Positions 51,413 to 61,094 of a DNA stretch of 64,000 nt are shown here, piece after piece. The stretch comes from Bacillota bacterium (lineage in GTDB: Bacteria; Bacillota; UBA4882; UBA8346), in assembly GCA_023429995.1 (NCBI GenBank), contig JAEZCE010000025.1, forward strand, positions 10,526 to 74,525. Reading direction: 5' to 3'. A program made the translations under genes and the position numbers. How positions within the stretch are numbered: the first letter of the stretch is position 1; each line of letters begins with the position of its first letter. The notes below the pieces were generated by a model, which saw only the letters and a list, made by a program, of their open reading frames with translations, was not told the DNA's origin and did not search any database.

Positions 51413-52336
51413 ATGGGAAAAAAAGATATTGTCGATTTTAATAAGTTAAATAGTATAACATCGAAATCCAATGTCATTTTAAATATTATTTTGGGTGTTT
51501 ACAGTTTTCTTTGCATGGTGCCGCTGGTACTGATGATTTCAGCGTCGCTAACGGATGAGAAATTATTGGCGATCCAAGGTTACAAATTCATTCCGTCAGC
51601 GGTTACCGGTTATGCCTATAAATATATCATTACGAACACTCCCCAGGTTATAACTGCCTATGGTATTACAATCTTGGTTACCCTTGTCGGGACAATTTTA
51701 GGAGTAATAATAATGTCGCTGTATGCATTTCCCATTTCACGCCAGGATTTTAAGTATAAAGGCTTTTTTACATTCATTCTTGTTTTTACAATGCTGTTTA
51801 ACGGCGGTTTGGTTTCAACATACTTGATTGGAGTTAATGTGCTTCATTTCAAGGATAATTTATGGGGACTCATTTTTCCATATTTGATGAATGCTTTTTG
51901 GGTCATTATTTTACGGACGTTTTATAAAACCAATATCCCGGATTCTCTGATTGAATCGGCAAAAATTGACGGCGCCAGTGAATTCACCACTTTCTTTAAA
52001 ATCGTTTTCCCGCTTGCGTTGCCTGGTATTGCCACAATCGCTTTATTTGCGATGGTGCAGTATTGGAACGACTGGTTTCAAGCATCTCTATATATCAATA
52101 ATCCCAATTTGGCGCCTTTACAATATTTGTTATACCAACTTCAGAGTTCCATGCAGTATTTGCTGCAGAATTCCAGTTCAATGGGAGGCAGAGCTGCGGA
52201 TGTACTGGCCAAAATGCCTTCGGAATCGGCCCGGATGGCGATGGTGGTTATTGGAGTCGGCCCGATTATTCTAACCTTCCCGTTCTTCCAAAAGTACTTT
52301 GTCAAGGGCTTGACAGTTGGCGCAATCAAAGGCTGA
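51413..52336 (+). CDS. Sugar ABC importer permease, YtcP/LplC type
   Basis: The protein has six membrane segments and the EAA loop SLIESAKIDGASEFTTFFKI near residue 178. The end, FPFFQKYFVKGLTVGAIKG, is characteristic of this permease family. AGGAGG lies just before the ATG. It is the second half of a heterodimeric channel with the protein at 50341. A MITE-like hairpin follows the stop and separates it from the binding-protein gene. Confidence 0.9.
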   Translation: MGKKDIVDFNKLNSITSKSNVILNIILGVYSFLCMVPLVLMISASLTDEKLLAIQGYKFIPSAVTGYAYKYIITNTPQVITAYGITILVTLVGTILGVIIMSLYAFPISRQDFKYKGFFTFILVFTMLFNGGLVSTYLIGVNVLHFKDNLWGLIFPYLMNAFWVIILRTFYKTNIPDSLIESAKIDGASEFTTFFKIVFPLALPGIATIALFAMVQYWNDWFQASLYINNPNLAPLQYLLYQLQSSMQYLLQNSSSMGGRAADVLAKMPSESARMAMVVIGVGPIILTFPFFQKYFVKGLTVGAIKG

Positions 52337-52341
52337 TCCCA

Positions 52342-52457
52342 GAGGCTGTCGCAAAACGATTTCAAAATCAAAGAGATATACAATATATAGCAATAAAAAA
52401 CGGCAAAAATTTATATATTGTATATTTCTATTGGTAATTCTATTTTGCAACAGCCGC
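52342..52457. repeat. MITE-like element between permease and binding-protein genes
   Basis: The whole 116-base element is an imperfect inverted repeat. Ends are GAGGCTGTCGCAAAA (52342-52356) and TTTTGCAACAGCC (52443-52455), and inner arms GATATACAATATATA and TATATATTGTATAT also pair. It starts 5 bases after the permease stop. The transcribed RNA would be a long hairpin and could lower or stabilise part of the message. Confidence 0.65.
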
Positions 52458-52497
52458 CGGTTAAGCAATAAATTATATTAAATAAGGAGGAGTATGA

Positions 52498-53961
52498 ATG
52501 AAAAACATCAAGAGAATTACGGTTTTGTTGTTATTGGTTGGAGTATTTCTGCTTGGAATGAGTACTTATGCAGCCGCCCCGTACGAAATTAAATGGTATT
52601 TCGTCGGTAACGGCCAGCAAGCTGATGTGAAACTGGTTGAGGCTGCAGCTAGCAAGTATATCCAAAAGAAGGGCCTCAATGCCACAGTGAAGCTGCAATG
52701 CTATACTTGGGGCGACGAATATGACAACCGGATGCGGATGATTATTGCTTCCGGTGATCCCTTCGACATTTGCTTCACGGCTTCCTGGGCAAATCTCTAC
52801 AAAGTGAACGTCGCCAAAGGCGCATTTTTGGATATTACTAAACTTGCTCCCAAATATATGCCGAAGGCTTGGAAGCAACTTCATCCTTCATTTATCAGCG
52901 GTTCCGCTATTGACGGTCACAATTATGCGATCCCGGCCAACAAGGAATTAGCTCATCAATGGTGTGTAAGCTTTAATAAAAATTTCGTCGACAAATATAA
53001 ATTCGATGTCTCTAAAGTTAAAACTTTAGAAGATTTAGAGCCCATGTTAAAGGTGGTCCATGAGAAAGAACCCGGTATTTGGGCCTTCCAAAATCTTTTT
53101 AATGAGAACGCCGTCCGGGTGCTTGACTATGACCGGATCTGCGATGACTATGTTCCGCTCGCTCTTTACAATGACAGTAAGGACATGAAAGTATTCAACT
53201 TTTTAGAGACCAAAGAGTATAAAGATTACCTCGAGCTTGCCCGTAAATATTTCCAACTGGGATATGTACCCGCTGATGCGGCTACTACCTCTGAATTTAC
53301 CACCGACATGAGAGCCGGTAAAGTATTTTGCAAGATCGAATCCGGAAAACCTTTTCATGATGAAGAAAGAACTGCTGCTTGGGGTGTTCCCATTGTTGAT
53401 GTCAACCTGACGCAACCGGTTGTTCAGACCCGTGATTGCACCGGTTCTATGCAGGCTATTTCGAAAACTTCTAAGAACCCGGTCATGGCTTTTAAATTCC
53501 TTGAGTTATTCAACACAGATAAATATCTGAATAATCTCATTAACTTCGGCGTCGAAGGAAAACATTGGGTAAAAGTGAGTGAGAACGTCATTGATTACCC
53601 GAAAGGAGTAACTTCTCAAAGCTCGGGTTACACACCCGGAACTCCTTGGATGTTTGGAAACCAATATCTTAACTATTTTTGGAAGGGCGAAAATGTGAAG
53701 AAATGGGACGCCTTTAAGAAATATAATGGTTCTTCCATCGCTGCCAAGAGTTTGGGTTTCAATTTCGATGCCGACCCGGTTAAAAATGAAATGGCCGCCT
53801 GTCAGACCGTATGGGTAAACAGTGTGGCCCCGCTAAACTGCGGCGCTGTTGATCCAAAGACCTTGCCGGATGTTATTGCCAAATTCAAAGCTGCCGGTCT
53901 CGATAAAATTCAAGCCGAAGCTCAAAAGCAATTAAATGCATGGTTAGCGAAGAAGAAATAA
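52498..53961 (+). CDS. Extracellular sugar-binding protein, LplA/family 1 type, without lipobox
   Basis: The signal peptide (LLLLVGVFLLGMSTYAAA) is cleaved after Ala; there is no lipobox cysteine, so the mature protein is soluble. The body is a type 2 solute-binding fold with YEIKWYFVGNGQQADVK at the start, ASGDPFDICFTASWANLY, and KTSKNPVMAFKFLELF late. In Gram-positive cells such proteins are lipid-anchored; a soluble form fits a periplasm bounded by an outer membrane. It delivers its ligand to the two permeases upstream. The ligand is probably an oligosaccharide. Confidence 0.88.
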   Translation: MKNIKRITVLLLLVGVFLLGMSTYAAAPYEIKWYFVGNGQQADVKLVEAAASKYIQKKGLNATVKLQCYTWGDEYDNRMRMIIASGDPFDICFTASWANLYKVNVAKGAFLDITKLAPKYMPKAWKQLHPSFISGSAIDGHNYAIPANKELAHQWCVSFNKNFVDKYKFDVSKVKTLEDLEPMLKVVHEKEPGIWAFQNLFNENAVRVLDYDRICDDYVPLALYNDSKDMKVFNFLETKEYKDYLELARKYFQLGYVPADAATTSEFTTDMRAGKVFCKIESGKPFHDEERTAAWGVPIVDVNLTQPVVQTRDCTGSMQAISKTSKNPVMAFKFLELFNTDKYLNNLINFGVEGKHWVKVSENVIDYPKGVTSQSSGYTPGTPWMFGNQYLNYFWKGENVKKWDAFKKYNGSSIAAKSLGFNFDADPVKNEMAACQTVWVNSVAPLNCGAVDPKTLPDVIAKFKAAGLDKIQAEAQKQLNAWLAKKK

Positions 53962-53989
53962 AAATCTTTTAAATTAAAATATTTATGGA

Positions 53990-54025
53990 GGCTAATGCTC
54001 TTTTTCTGGGCGTTAGCCTATTTTT
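53990..54025 (+). terminator. Terminator of the importer operon, directly followed by an intron
   Basis: GGCTAATGCTC (53990-54000) pairs with GGGCGTTAGCC (54008-54018), followed by TATTTTT (54019-54025). The next base is the first of the group II intron. Confidence 0.85.
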
Positions 54026-55478
54026 GCGCGCCCATCATGGGCGCAATCTAACGGGTGAAAGTCCCGAGTGTGGGTGATAGTGCCAAACATATAGTCAAAA
54101 ACAAGGGTGTCCACGGTGAGGTGGAATCTGGAGGAAGTCGGCGGGAAACTTCCGGCTGACAGAATAGGAATCATATTAGGCATATGTATGTAGGGTAAGG
54201 TTGCATAACAAACTAAAGCTCAAAACTATCCAGAACATACGAAAAATATATGACAGATAGATGTTGATGTAAGGAAAGATTGCGTTCTTACCTGGGGAGG
54301 GCTCATGGAGGTGCGGAAGCAAAGTATGAAGCACGGTTGAAACAAAATTTATCATGAGAGGTCAGCAGAGTCATAGTACTTCGTAAAGCCGATAATACGA
54401 AGGAAGGACGAACTTTAGGAGGTGAAAATCAATGCCTTGTATCGCAGACAGCGCCTGGCAAAGAAGCGTGGCAATAGTTTTAAATGCGATATATGAAAGT
54501 GACTTTCTAGACTGCTGGAGGTAGATTAGGAAGAAGCGCACACAATGCGCTCGCTAGTCTGAAAGAAATAATATTAGGAAAAAAAGGTAGGGTGGGTGCT
54601 TGAAGCCGATTTGAAGAACTTCTTTGGGAGCCAAGACCAAGGATGGCGGCTCAAATTTGTGGAACATAGAGTCGGAGACCCCAGGATAACAACTGTAAAA
54701 CGTAGATGGCTAAAAGCCGGAGTAATGTAAGATGGGAAGCTGAAAGCGAACGCCACAAGGCGGTTCAATTAGTGTTCTCTTAAGCAATTTATACTTACAG
54801 TATGTTCTGGATTTATGGTTTGAAAAAGTCATAAAACCAAAATTAAAGGGAGACAAGCTACCTCATTCGCTACATCGACGATTTCGTGGTATGCTTCCAA
54901 TACAAGGCTGACGCATTAAGATTCCAAGAAGTGCTTGAAAAGAGACTTGCAAAATTCGCACTGGAACTTGAAATGAATAAGACAAGATTCGTAGAATTTG
55001 GTAGATTTGCGGCAAGACATGCAAAAGAGAGAGGAAAGAAATGGAAACTGTTTATTTTCTTGGGTAACTCATTTTTCTGCACAAAAAAATCGTAAGGGAA
55101 ATTTCATGGTAGGCAGAAAGACGGAAAAGACCAGATTTAAAAGAAGTGTTAAGAAAATTAATGAAATCCTTAGGGTACATTATAACTACTATGGAATGGG
55201 TGGTAACAAAAGTGCGCTAATTAAATTCTATATTGCAGTCAAAATGTTTTGGTGGAAGATGTTGTGTGGCCGAAGTTGGGAAGGTTACGTTACCTGGGAA
55301 AGATTCAATAAAATTAAGAAAGAGTTTCCGATGTTGCGACCTAGAATTCGTATTCCCATGGAGAAGATAAAATCTTACACTATGCTGTAAATCGGTTCTG
55401 AAGAGTTAGGTGCGGGAAAACGGCACGCCTAGTTCTGTAGGGGTCTGGGCTGAGAATTGCACAGCCCTTCTACCCGGA
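54026..55478 (+). mobile_element. Group IIC intron inserted after a terminator
   Basis: The 5' end GCGCGCCCATCATGGGCGCA is close to the bacterial GUGYG start. ACGGGTGAAAGTCCCGAG, AAGGGTGTCC, GGAATCTGGAGGAAG and the later ATTGCGTTCTTACCTGGGGA follow, as in well-known class C introns. Near the 3' end domain V is seen as GAGTTAGGTGCGGGAAAACG then GCACGCCTAGTTC, followed by a domain VI hairpin (GGGCTG/CAGCCC). Exact ends are inferred, with the 3' end at about 55478. The element lies just after a hairpin with T-run, the target type of IIC introns. Confidence 0.85.
54432..55390 (+). pseudogene. Broken intron-encoded reverse transcriptase
   Basis: The RT sequence can be followed through several frames: PCIADSAWQRSVAIVLNAIY, then GRSAHNALASLKEIILGKKG, a degraded stretch over 54600-54840, and SYLIRYIDDFVVCFQY with the YIDD active site. 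ALELEMNKTRFVEFGRFA continues it, then a frame shift near 55085, and the maturase end (KKINEILRVHYNYYGMGGNK) stops at 55388-55390. The N-terminal third is missing. With so many lesions it cannot support retrohoming, although the RNA could be helped by an enzyme from another copy. Confidence 0.85.
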
Positions 55479-55603
55479 GTCGGTAGAAGAATTAATCATA
55501 TGCTTCCTACTCGATATAACAGAACATTATATTTTGCTTAGTATAAATTTGGCAGAACTATTAATAAGGTTACAGAATGAAATTTTCGAAAATAAATGTA
55601 GTC

Positions 55604-55633
55604 TTGACACTATTTGTAATAGTGTGCTATAAT
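55604..55633 (+). promoter_or_regulatory. Strong promoter with a palindrome in the spacer and no adjacent gene
   Basis: TTGACA (55604-55609) and TATAAT (55628-55633) are 18 bases apart. CACTATT-TGT-AATAGTG (55608-55624) forms a palindrome within the promoter. No gene follows on this strand until 57753. The stretch 55479-56211 otherwise holds only one operator-like site. Confidence 0.65.
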
Positions 55634-56020
55634 TAAGTATATAGTAAATAAAGAATTATATGTAGCATATAAACCAGAAAACAATAATTGGTTGTGTAGG
55701 AATGATTTAATAAGAGACATCTTCTATTAAGCAGCAGAACATGGGAGTAAGAGGCAAATGTATTAATAAACAAATTTTGTTCGCATATTTATGCAGTACT
55801 TTTCAAGAAATCACAATGTTCAAACAAATGCTCTATTTATGCAGCTTTTAATGGAAATGACGAGCATTTTTTTAGAATTTTGCCACTTCACCCTCATCAA
55901 TACTTGAAGAGTTTGTATTTGTTCGAATTCTGATCTTTTGTTATGTAATCATCAGTCCTTAATTTAAGTCTAATATGATAATAGTTGGGCGTCCGATTGG
56001 GCATCTTTTTTATATCAATC

Positions 56021-56034
56021 TGACATCGATGACA
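56021..56034. promoter_or_regulatory. Operator-like site TGACATCGATGACA
   Basis: This is an excellent match to the operator consensus of the sugar region, but no promoter or sugar gene is next to it. Rearrangement by the neighbouring mobile elements may have separated it from its gene. Confidence 0.5.
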
Positions 56035-56211
56035 GAAAATAATTAATTGAATCTTGAATCAGTGATAAAAAAATCAATACGGCTAAAAAACTAAACCAGA
56101 TTCCAAATATTTCTTAAAAATCCATCATCACAAAAAACCAATCAGAAATTTAAGTTAATCGCATTTATTAGATGCAAAATTGGAATGTCATGTAAATATT
56201 TTGGCGCAGCT

Positions 56212-57507
56212 TCAAGTCGAATTCGAATGCTTATGAAACGGTAGAATCCATCCATTGCGGTTAAGCATCTTTTTACGGGCATGATTCAGGACCTGTGATG
56301 CTATCAGAATCAAATTTTGGATAACAGTGCAAAGCCTTCGCCGTCCCGCCTCTCGGTGAATTAGTGTATCGCCAGACTTTGTTGCCTGATTAACCGTAAA
56401 ATGTTTTACGTAATCATAGCCAATTCCAAGACCAGTTGATTGGTTTGAAATTTTCCTGAAGGCAATCGTTTTATATCCATATCACTTTTGAGTTCGCTAT
56501 GATATTGCTCGCTTCGTCCACGTGGTATAGCTCGATCGTCACCTTTTCGGGTTCGGTCAATGAATTCCATCAGGTGTTGATTACGATATCCGGTAACAAA
56601 CACAATTGACCATTGGCTTTTTGAAGTTCGTTCGATCACTTCGTATACAATGCGAACCTTTTCTAAAACGGAAATTTTTCGGAAGATGCTGCCGATATAG
56701 ACTTTTTTACCTTCACGAGGTTGATACAAAGTTGCTTCGGCTTTGGCAAGTTCATACCAACCATCGCAAGATTCGCGACTTAAAAGACGTTTGATAATAA
56801 ACTCACATCGACTCGCCCGTTCGTAGCAGATTCGTAAATTATCTTCGGCGTCATTTCCGGAATCCATGCGCAATAGGATTGGGGCGGTCGAAAAACGATG
56901 TGCTAAAAGTAGCGTATCTTTTCTTTTATAAATAGTACCATATTTTTTCCTGACAAGGGTCACTACCGTTATGCAATTCTAAGTTGAAATATCCTTCGGC
57001 GCCCAAATAGGCAAAGATAGGCGCATAACCGTCAAATTCTTCATAGGTGCGAGATAATCCTTGCTTTTTAGTATTAGAATTGTCAAATGGACTTACGTCA
57101 AGGTCCAATGGAACATATTTCAATCCGAAACAGGGAGTAAAAACAGTTTTAGCGTTGGTTAATAATTGGATATTGCCTTCCAAAATTAGTTTACGCCAGA
57201 GTCCATTGACTTGATCCATCCGTTGACGCAATGTTTCGGGAGAGGTAATTTTATCCAAACATAAAGTGAGTTTGTAAAACTCGGGATCGAAACTCATTTC
57301 ACGAACTGCTTCAAATTGAGTCTTACTCTGGCACAATAGCCCGATATATGAAAAGCCACATTGCTAATTGTAGGATTAGGATTGTCTTGAAGTTTACAGT
57401 AATTGAACTGTTTTATTAACTTGCTCTTTTTTCAGTAGCAATCCGACTAATGAAAGTCCGGATGCACTAATTAATCTTTCGTTTGATACCGTGATTCCGT
57501 CGAACAT
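56212..57507 (-). pseudogene. Broken IS1380-family transposase gene
   Basis: Transposase parts occur in order on this strand but in different frames. The N-terminus from ATG 57507 reads MFDGITVSNERLISASGLSL; then frame changes near 57390 and 57345 lead to LCQSKTQFEAVREM. The core LDVSPFDNSNTKKQGLSRTY and FDGYAPIFAYLGAEG is in one frame, LLRMDSGNDAEDNL and SELKSDMDIKRLPSGKFQTN in the next (shift near 56940), and TVIQNLILIASQVLNHARKK in a last frame ending at 56212. The order and motifs are those of IS1380 transposases. Terminal inverted repeats were not identified. Confidence 0.85.
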
Positions 57508-57752
57508 TTTTGCAACCAGTAGGTGAATATTTATTTCATCTAAAAATATACGACATTATTGACTTTTTGACAATTCGTTTTTGTTCGCAGTCACAGATTC
57601 AGGTAAATGATATCTTTGATTATGGTTTGAGAGTTTAGGTTTATAAGCATATAACAAATTAATAAAAACCACAGGTTCCTTATTATATATACCTGTTATG
57701 TATTCTTGATACCAAAAAAGTTTGGCTTTACGTAATTGAAGGGTGGAATATT

Positions 57753-59729
57753 ATGCTGAATAGTGGTTTATCATTTACGATAATATTTATATCCGGAATC
57801 ATAATTTTGGTTACGTTTTATTATTTAATAGTAGCCATTAAAGAAATTTATCAAAAGAAAAGAAAGTTTAAAGGAAATGGTATAAAAGGAATACTCTCTT
57901 TAATTATGTTACTGGTTTTATTAACAGGTTTTACTTATTGTGTATATAATGCGCCTTATATATTGCTTAATGGATATTCCTGGGCCATGATTGAGGAGTG
58001 GGGGCCATCAGTTTTTTTAACGGCAGTATTTTCTTTATCTTTTGTAGTACCGGTTTTTTTTCTGTATTTCCTGCTAACGACATTTTTTGTTAAACCGGAC
58101 GATAAGCCTTTTTTTATGATGGTTGTGTTGAGCATCGTCAGTGGAATCGGTAGTTCACTCAATGTATTCATTATCAATGAGGCTCTCAATAGGAGCATGA
58201 GTGTGGTAAGTAGAAAGAGCGCGATTGAAAGCGGCTTATATTTCTATTTTATTTTGGGAATCATGCTTTTTACCATGAGTGCGATGGTCGTGAGGAAACG
58301 GTTAATTACGGTTACCGCAAATGTGGTCTATGATAAAAGAATGGATATTATCAAGAAGTTGCTTGGAACATACTATTTCCAGTTTGAAACGATAGAGTCA
58401 GAAAAAATTTATGCGGCACTTAATAATGATACTGAAGTGATCAGTGGCTTTGTAAATATGTTTGTAAATGGTTTGACTGGGATTGTTACTTTGATTAGTT
58501 GTTTTTTTTACTTAGGAAACCTGAATCTGAGTGGAATGTTCTTATCATTAATTGTTATTTTTTTGGCTGTTGCATTATTCTTGAAGGCTAGCCAAAGCGC
58601 GGAGAAATCATTTGAAAAAAACAGGGACATTCAGAACCTGTTTTACAAATACATTAATGATTTGACCAAGGGATTCAAAGAACTTTATATTAACAAGGCG
58701 AAATTGCGTGAATTTTGTAATGATGTAAAGACAAGTTGCGAATTATACCGGGATACGCGGGTCGAAGGAGAATTTAGGTTTGTTGGTGTTTCGATTATGG
58801 GAGAAATTATGTATATTTCAGTGATTGGTATTGTGGTTTTCTTGTTTCCAATTTTATTTCGCGACATTCAAAATAATACGTTACGTAATTATGTTCTTGT
58901 TTATCTTTATATGGGTGGAATTGTTAACAGTGAAATATTTTATGTTATTCCAGGATTAGTTCGTGTTTCTGTCAGCTGGAAACGGATACAAAGTTTTATA
59001 AAGGAAATTTCTTTGATGAAGAATAGGGCGGCGATTAAAGATGAACCTAAAGCAGAAAGCCCTCACATCGAACTTCGAGGAGTTAAATTCCAGTATAAAA
59101 ATGAAAATGGGGAAAGATTTACTATAGGGCCTATAAATTATGAGTTTAAGCCGGGGGAAATTATATTTATCTCAGGTGGAAATGGTAGTGGAAAAACTAC
59201 CTTAGCCAAATTAATCACTGGTTTATATGAACCGGATGAAGGTGAAATTTTAGTTGAACATCAAAAGGTTGATTCAAATACGTTGGGAAGTTACTTTACA
59301 ACGATATTTAGTGATTTTTACCTTTTTGATAAACTTTATGGTATAGATTATACGGCCAAGCAAACAGAAATTGATAAATACTTGAAAACTTTGAACATTT
59401 ATAATAAGGTTCAGCTCAATAACGGGGTATTCAGTACCTTAAAGCTTTCAACTGGTCAAAAGAAAAGATTGGCTTTACTTATTAGTTATCTTGAAGATCG
59501 TCCTATATACCTTTTTGATGAATGGGCGGCTGATCAGGATCCTGAATACCGGCAATTTTTTTATAAAGTATTATTACCAGAATTTAAAAACCAAGGGAAA
59601 ACAGTAATCGCGATAACTCATGATGAACGCTATTTTAGTGATGCGGACGGGTTGATAAAGATGGAAATGGGTAGAATTGTTGAACAAGAAGAAATGGCTA
59701 TCGCTAAAAATGAAATTGCAAGTGCTTAA
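57753..59729 (+). CDS. Cyclic-peptide export ABC transporter (SyrD/PvdE type)
   Basis: The N-terminal part has extra membrane segments (about 5-115), then a six-segment exporter domain (about 130-400). The ATPase follows: Walker A GGNGSGKTT near residue 474, the signature LSTGQKKRLALL, and Walker B YLFDEWAADQDPEYRQFFY, a hallmark of the SyrD/PvdE cyclic peptide exporter family. It would move a lipopeptide across the inner membrane. It heads a row of NRPS-associated genes. An inverted repeat ACAGGT/ACCTGT (57671-57696) lies upstream. Confidence 0.88.
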   Translation: MLNSGLSFTIIFISGIIILVTFYYLIVAIKEIYQKKRKFKGNGIKGILSLIMLLVLLTGFTYCVYNAPYILLNGYSWAMIEEWGPSVFLTAVFSLSFVVPVFFLYFLLTTFFVKPDDKPFFMMVVLSIVSGIGSSLNVFIINEALNRSMSVVSRKSAIESGLYFYFILGIMLFTMSAMVVRKRLITVTANVVYDKRMDIIKKLLGTYYFQFETIESEKIYAALNNDTEVISGFVNMFVNGLTGIVTLISCFFYLGNLNLSGMFLSLIVIFLAVALFLKASQSAEKSFEKNRDIQNLFYKYINDLTKGFKELYINKAKLREFCNDVKTSCELYRDTRVEGEFRFVGVSIMGEIMYISVIGIVVFLFPILFRDIQNNTLRNYVLVYLYMGGIVNSEIFYVIPGLVRVSVSWKRIQSFIKEISLMKNRAAIKDEPKAESPHIELRGVKFQYKNENGERFTIGPINYEFKPGEIIFISGGNGSGKTTLAKLITGLYEPDEGEILVEHQKVDSNTLGSYFTTIFSDFYLFDKLYGIDYTAKQTEIDKYLKTLNIYNKVQLNNGVFSTLKLSTGQKKRLALLISYLEDRPIYLFDEWAADQDPEYRQFFYKVLLPEFKNQGKTVIAITHDERYFSDADGLIKMEMGRIVEQEEMAIAKNEIASA

Positions 59730-59772
59730 CCGAAAGAATCATTTATGACACAAAATATGGAGGTAATAGGCA

Positions 59773-61083
59773 TTGATAAAAAGGGTTTTAGGATGGAGCT
59801 TCATTATCCTTTTCATCATATATCAACTCAGTATGGGCAGCAAGATTTTAGCTTTTGCCGGGAAGCATAATTATAATGCAAAAGGGATCACAATTACCGA
59901 TAAAGGCAAGTATTTTGACGTGTTGCTTGATTTTACAAGTGGATTAACTCATAGACAGATGGGTGAAGCCTTTGCCAAGGCGTTATTGCAGGTTATACCA
60001 AATTACCAAGTTTTAATAGATTCTTACATTGCCGAAAATATAACCAAGTATGAATATCCATACCTTCTTTTTCGGGTTGAAGATGTCAGACTTCAACTAA
60101 AGGAGGAATATAAAGAAGAAATTGAGGGGATGTCATCCGTTTTATGTCAAAACAATAAAAATATTTGGCATGATAATCGCTTATCAAAAGATGAATTATA
60201 TACTTTTAATCTATTTCCGGATACGGTCCGCAGCACTCAATGCAGTTTTGTATCTGTTTACGGTTCGCGTTCATCAACAGGTAAGACTATTATGGGTCGG
60301 AATCTTGATTGGTATGGCGGTAGTAAAAATCAGTTGCCGCAGATCCAAGCTGTTATAACTTTGAAATATCAAAAAGTGAGAGTGTGTTCAATTGGATATC
60401 TGGGCTTTATGGGAATATTGAGTGGGTTTAATGATAATAAGATTTTTGCGGCGATTATGGATTCTACATCCGGTGCAGCTTATGATTCTATTGGAAAACG
60501 TTCTTACCCGTTTGATTTACGTGAGGCTTTGGAAAGTCAAAAGAGTTTAGCAACAATCGCTAATTTTATGAAAGATCCTGAGAAACATTATACTGTAAAT
60601 CATATTATTGCATTCTCAGATCCTATAAAAAGCATAATTCTAGAAAATAATTTCAGCGGGGATAGCACTCAGCGAGACCGGCGGGTAAAACGTATGATAC
60701 GTGAGGCTAATTCCCGACTAAATTGGGGAATTAGTTGGGGGATAAGCAATGCCATCGGTTCTGTTAATTCTTTTTTGCTAGTTGGAAATAACGATAATCA
60801 TTCATCAAATAAATTTAATACAAAACGCTGGAAGAATATGCGAAATCAATTGTTGTCCAAGGGTTCCACTGTAACCCCACAGGAATTAAAAGAGATTATG
60901 GAATTCAAGCATGGTAGATTACCAGGGACATTTATGGATAGCGGTGATTTATACAACCGGATGACATTGCAAATGATCCTTTTTCAACCGGATAACCTTT
61001 CTCTAGAGATTTTTTTCCATTCCAAATATACTTTAAATAATCCCAAACATCCAATTTTTAAAAAAATTCCTGTGTTTCAATAA
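59773..61083 (+). CDS. Exported C45/acyltransferase-type Ntn hydrolase of the lipopeptide cluster
   Basis: A signal-anchor segment (residues about 5-28) precedes the domain. The autocatalytic nucleophile is probably the Cys in RSTQCSFVSVYGS near residue 157, followed by TIMGRNLDWYGG, the pattern of choloylglycine hydrolase/penicillin acyltransferase-type Ntn hydrolases (C45 group). Such enzymes cut or swap amide-bound acyl groups. In NRPS loci they may mature or detoxify the product by removing an acyl chain. TTG at 59773 with GGAGG upstream is the likely start. The gene is intact. Confidence 0.72.
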   Translation: MIKRVLGWSFIILFIIYQLSMGSKILAFAGKHNYNAKGITITDKGKYFDVLLDFTSGLTHRQMGEAFAKALLQVIPNYQVLIDSYIAENITKYEYPYLLFRVEDVRLQLKEEYKEEIEGMSSVLCQNNKNIWHDNRLSKDELYTFNLFPDTVRSTQCSFVSVYGSRSSTGKTIMGRNLDWYGGSKNQLPQIQAVITLKYQKVRVCSIGYLGFMGILSGFNDNKIFAAIMDSTSGAAYDSIGKRSYPFDLREALESQKSLATIANFMKDPEKHYTVNHIIAFSDPIKSIILENNFSGDSTQRDRRVKRMIREANSRLNWGISWGISNAIGSVNSFLLVGNNDNHSSNKFNTKRWKNMRNQLLSKGSTVTPQELKEIMEFKHGRLPGTFMDSGDLYNRMTLQMILFQPDNLSLEIFFHSKYTLNNPKHPIFKKIPVFQ

Positions 61084-61094
61084 TCGAATAAGGG

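Noticed and set aside
54886..55095. Independent small gene inside the intron
   Set aside because: It is the fragment of the reverse transcriptase around the YIDD motif, not a separate gene.
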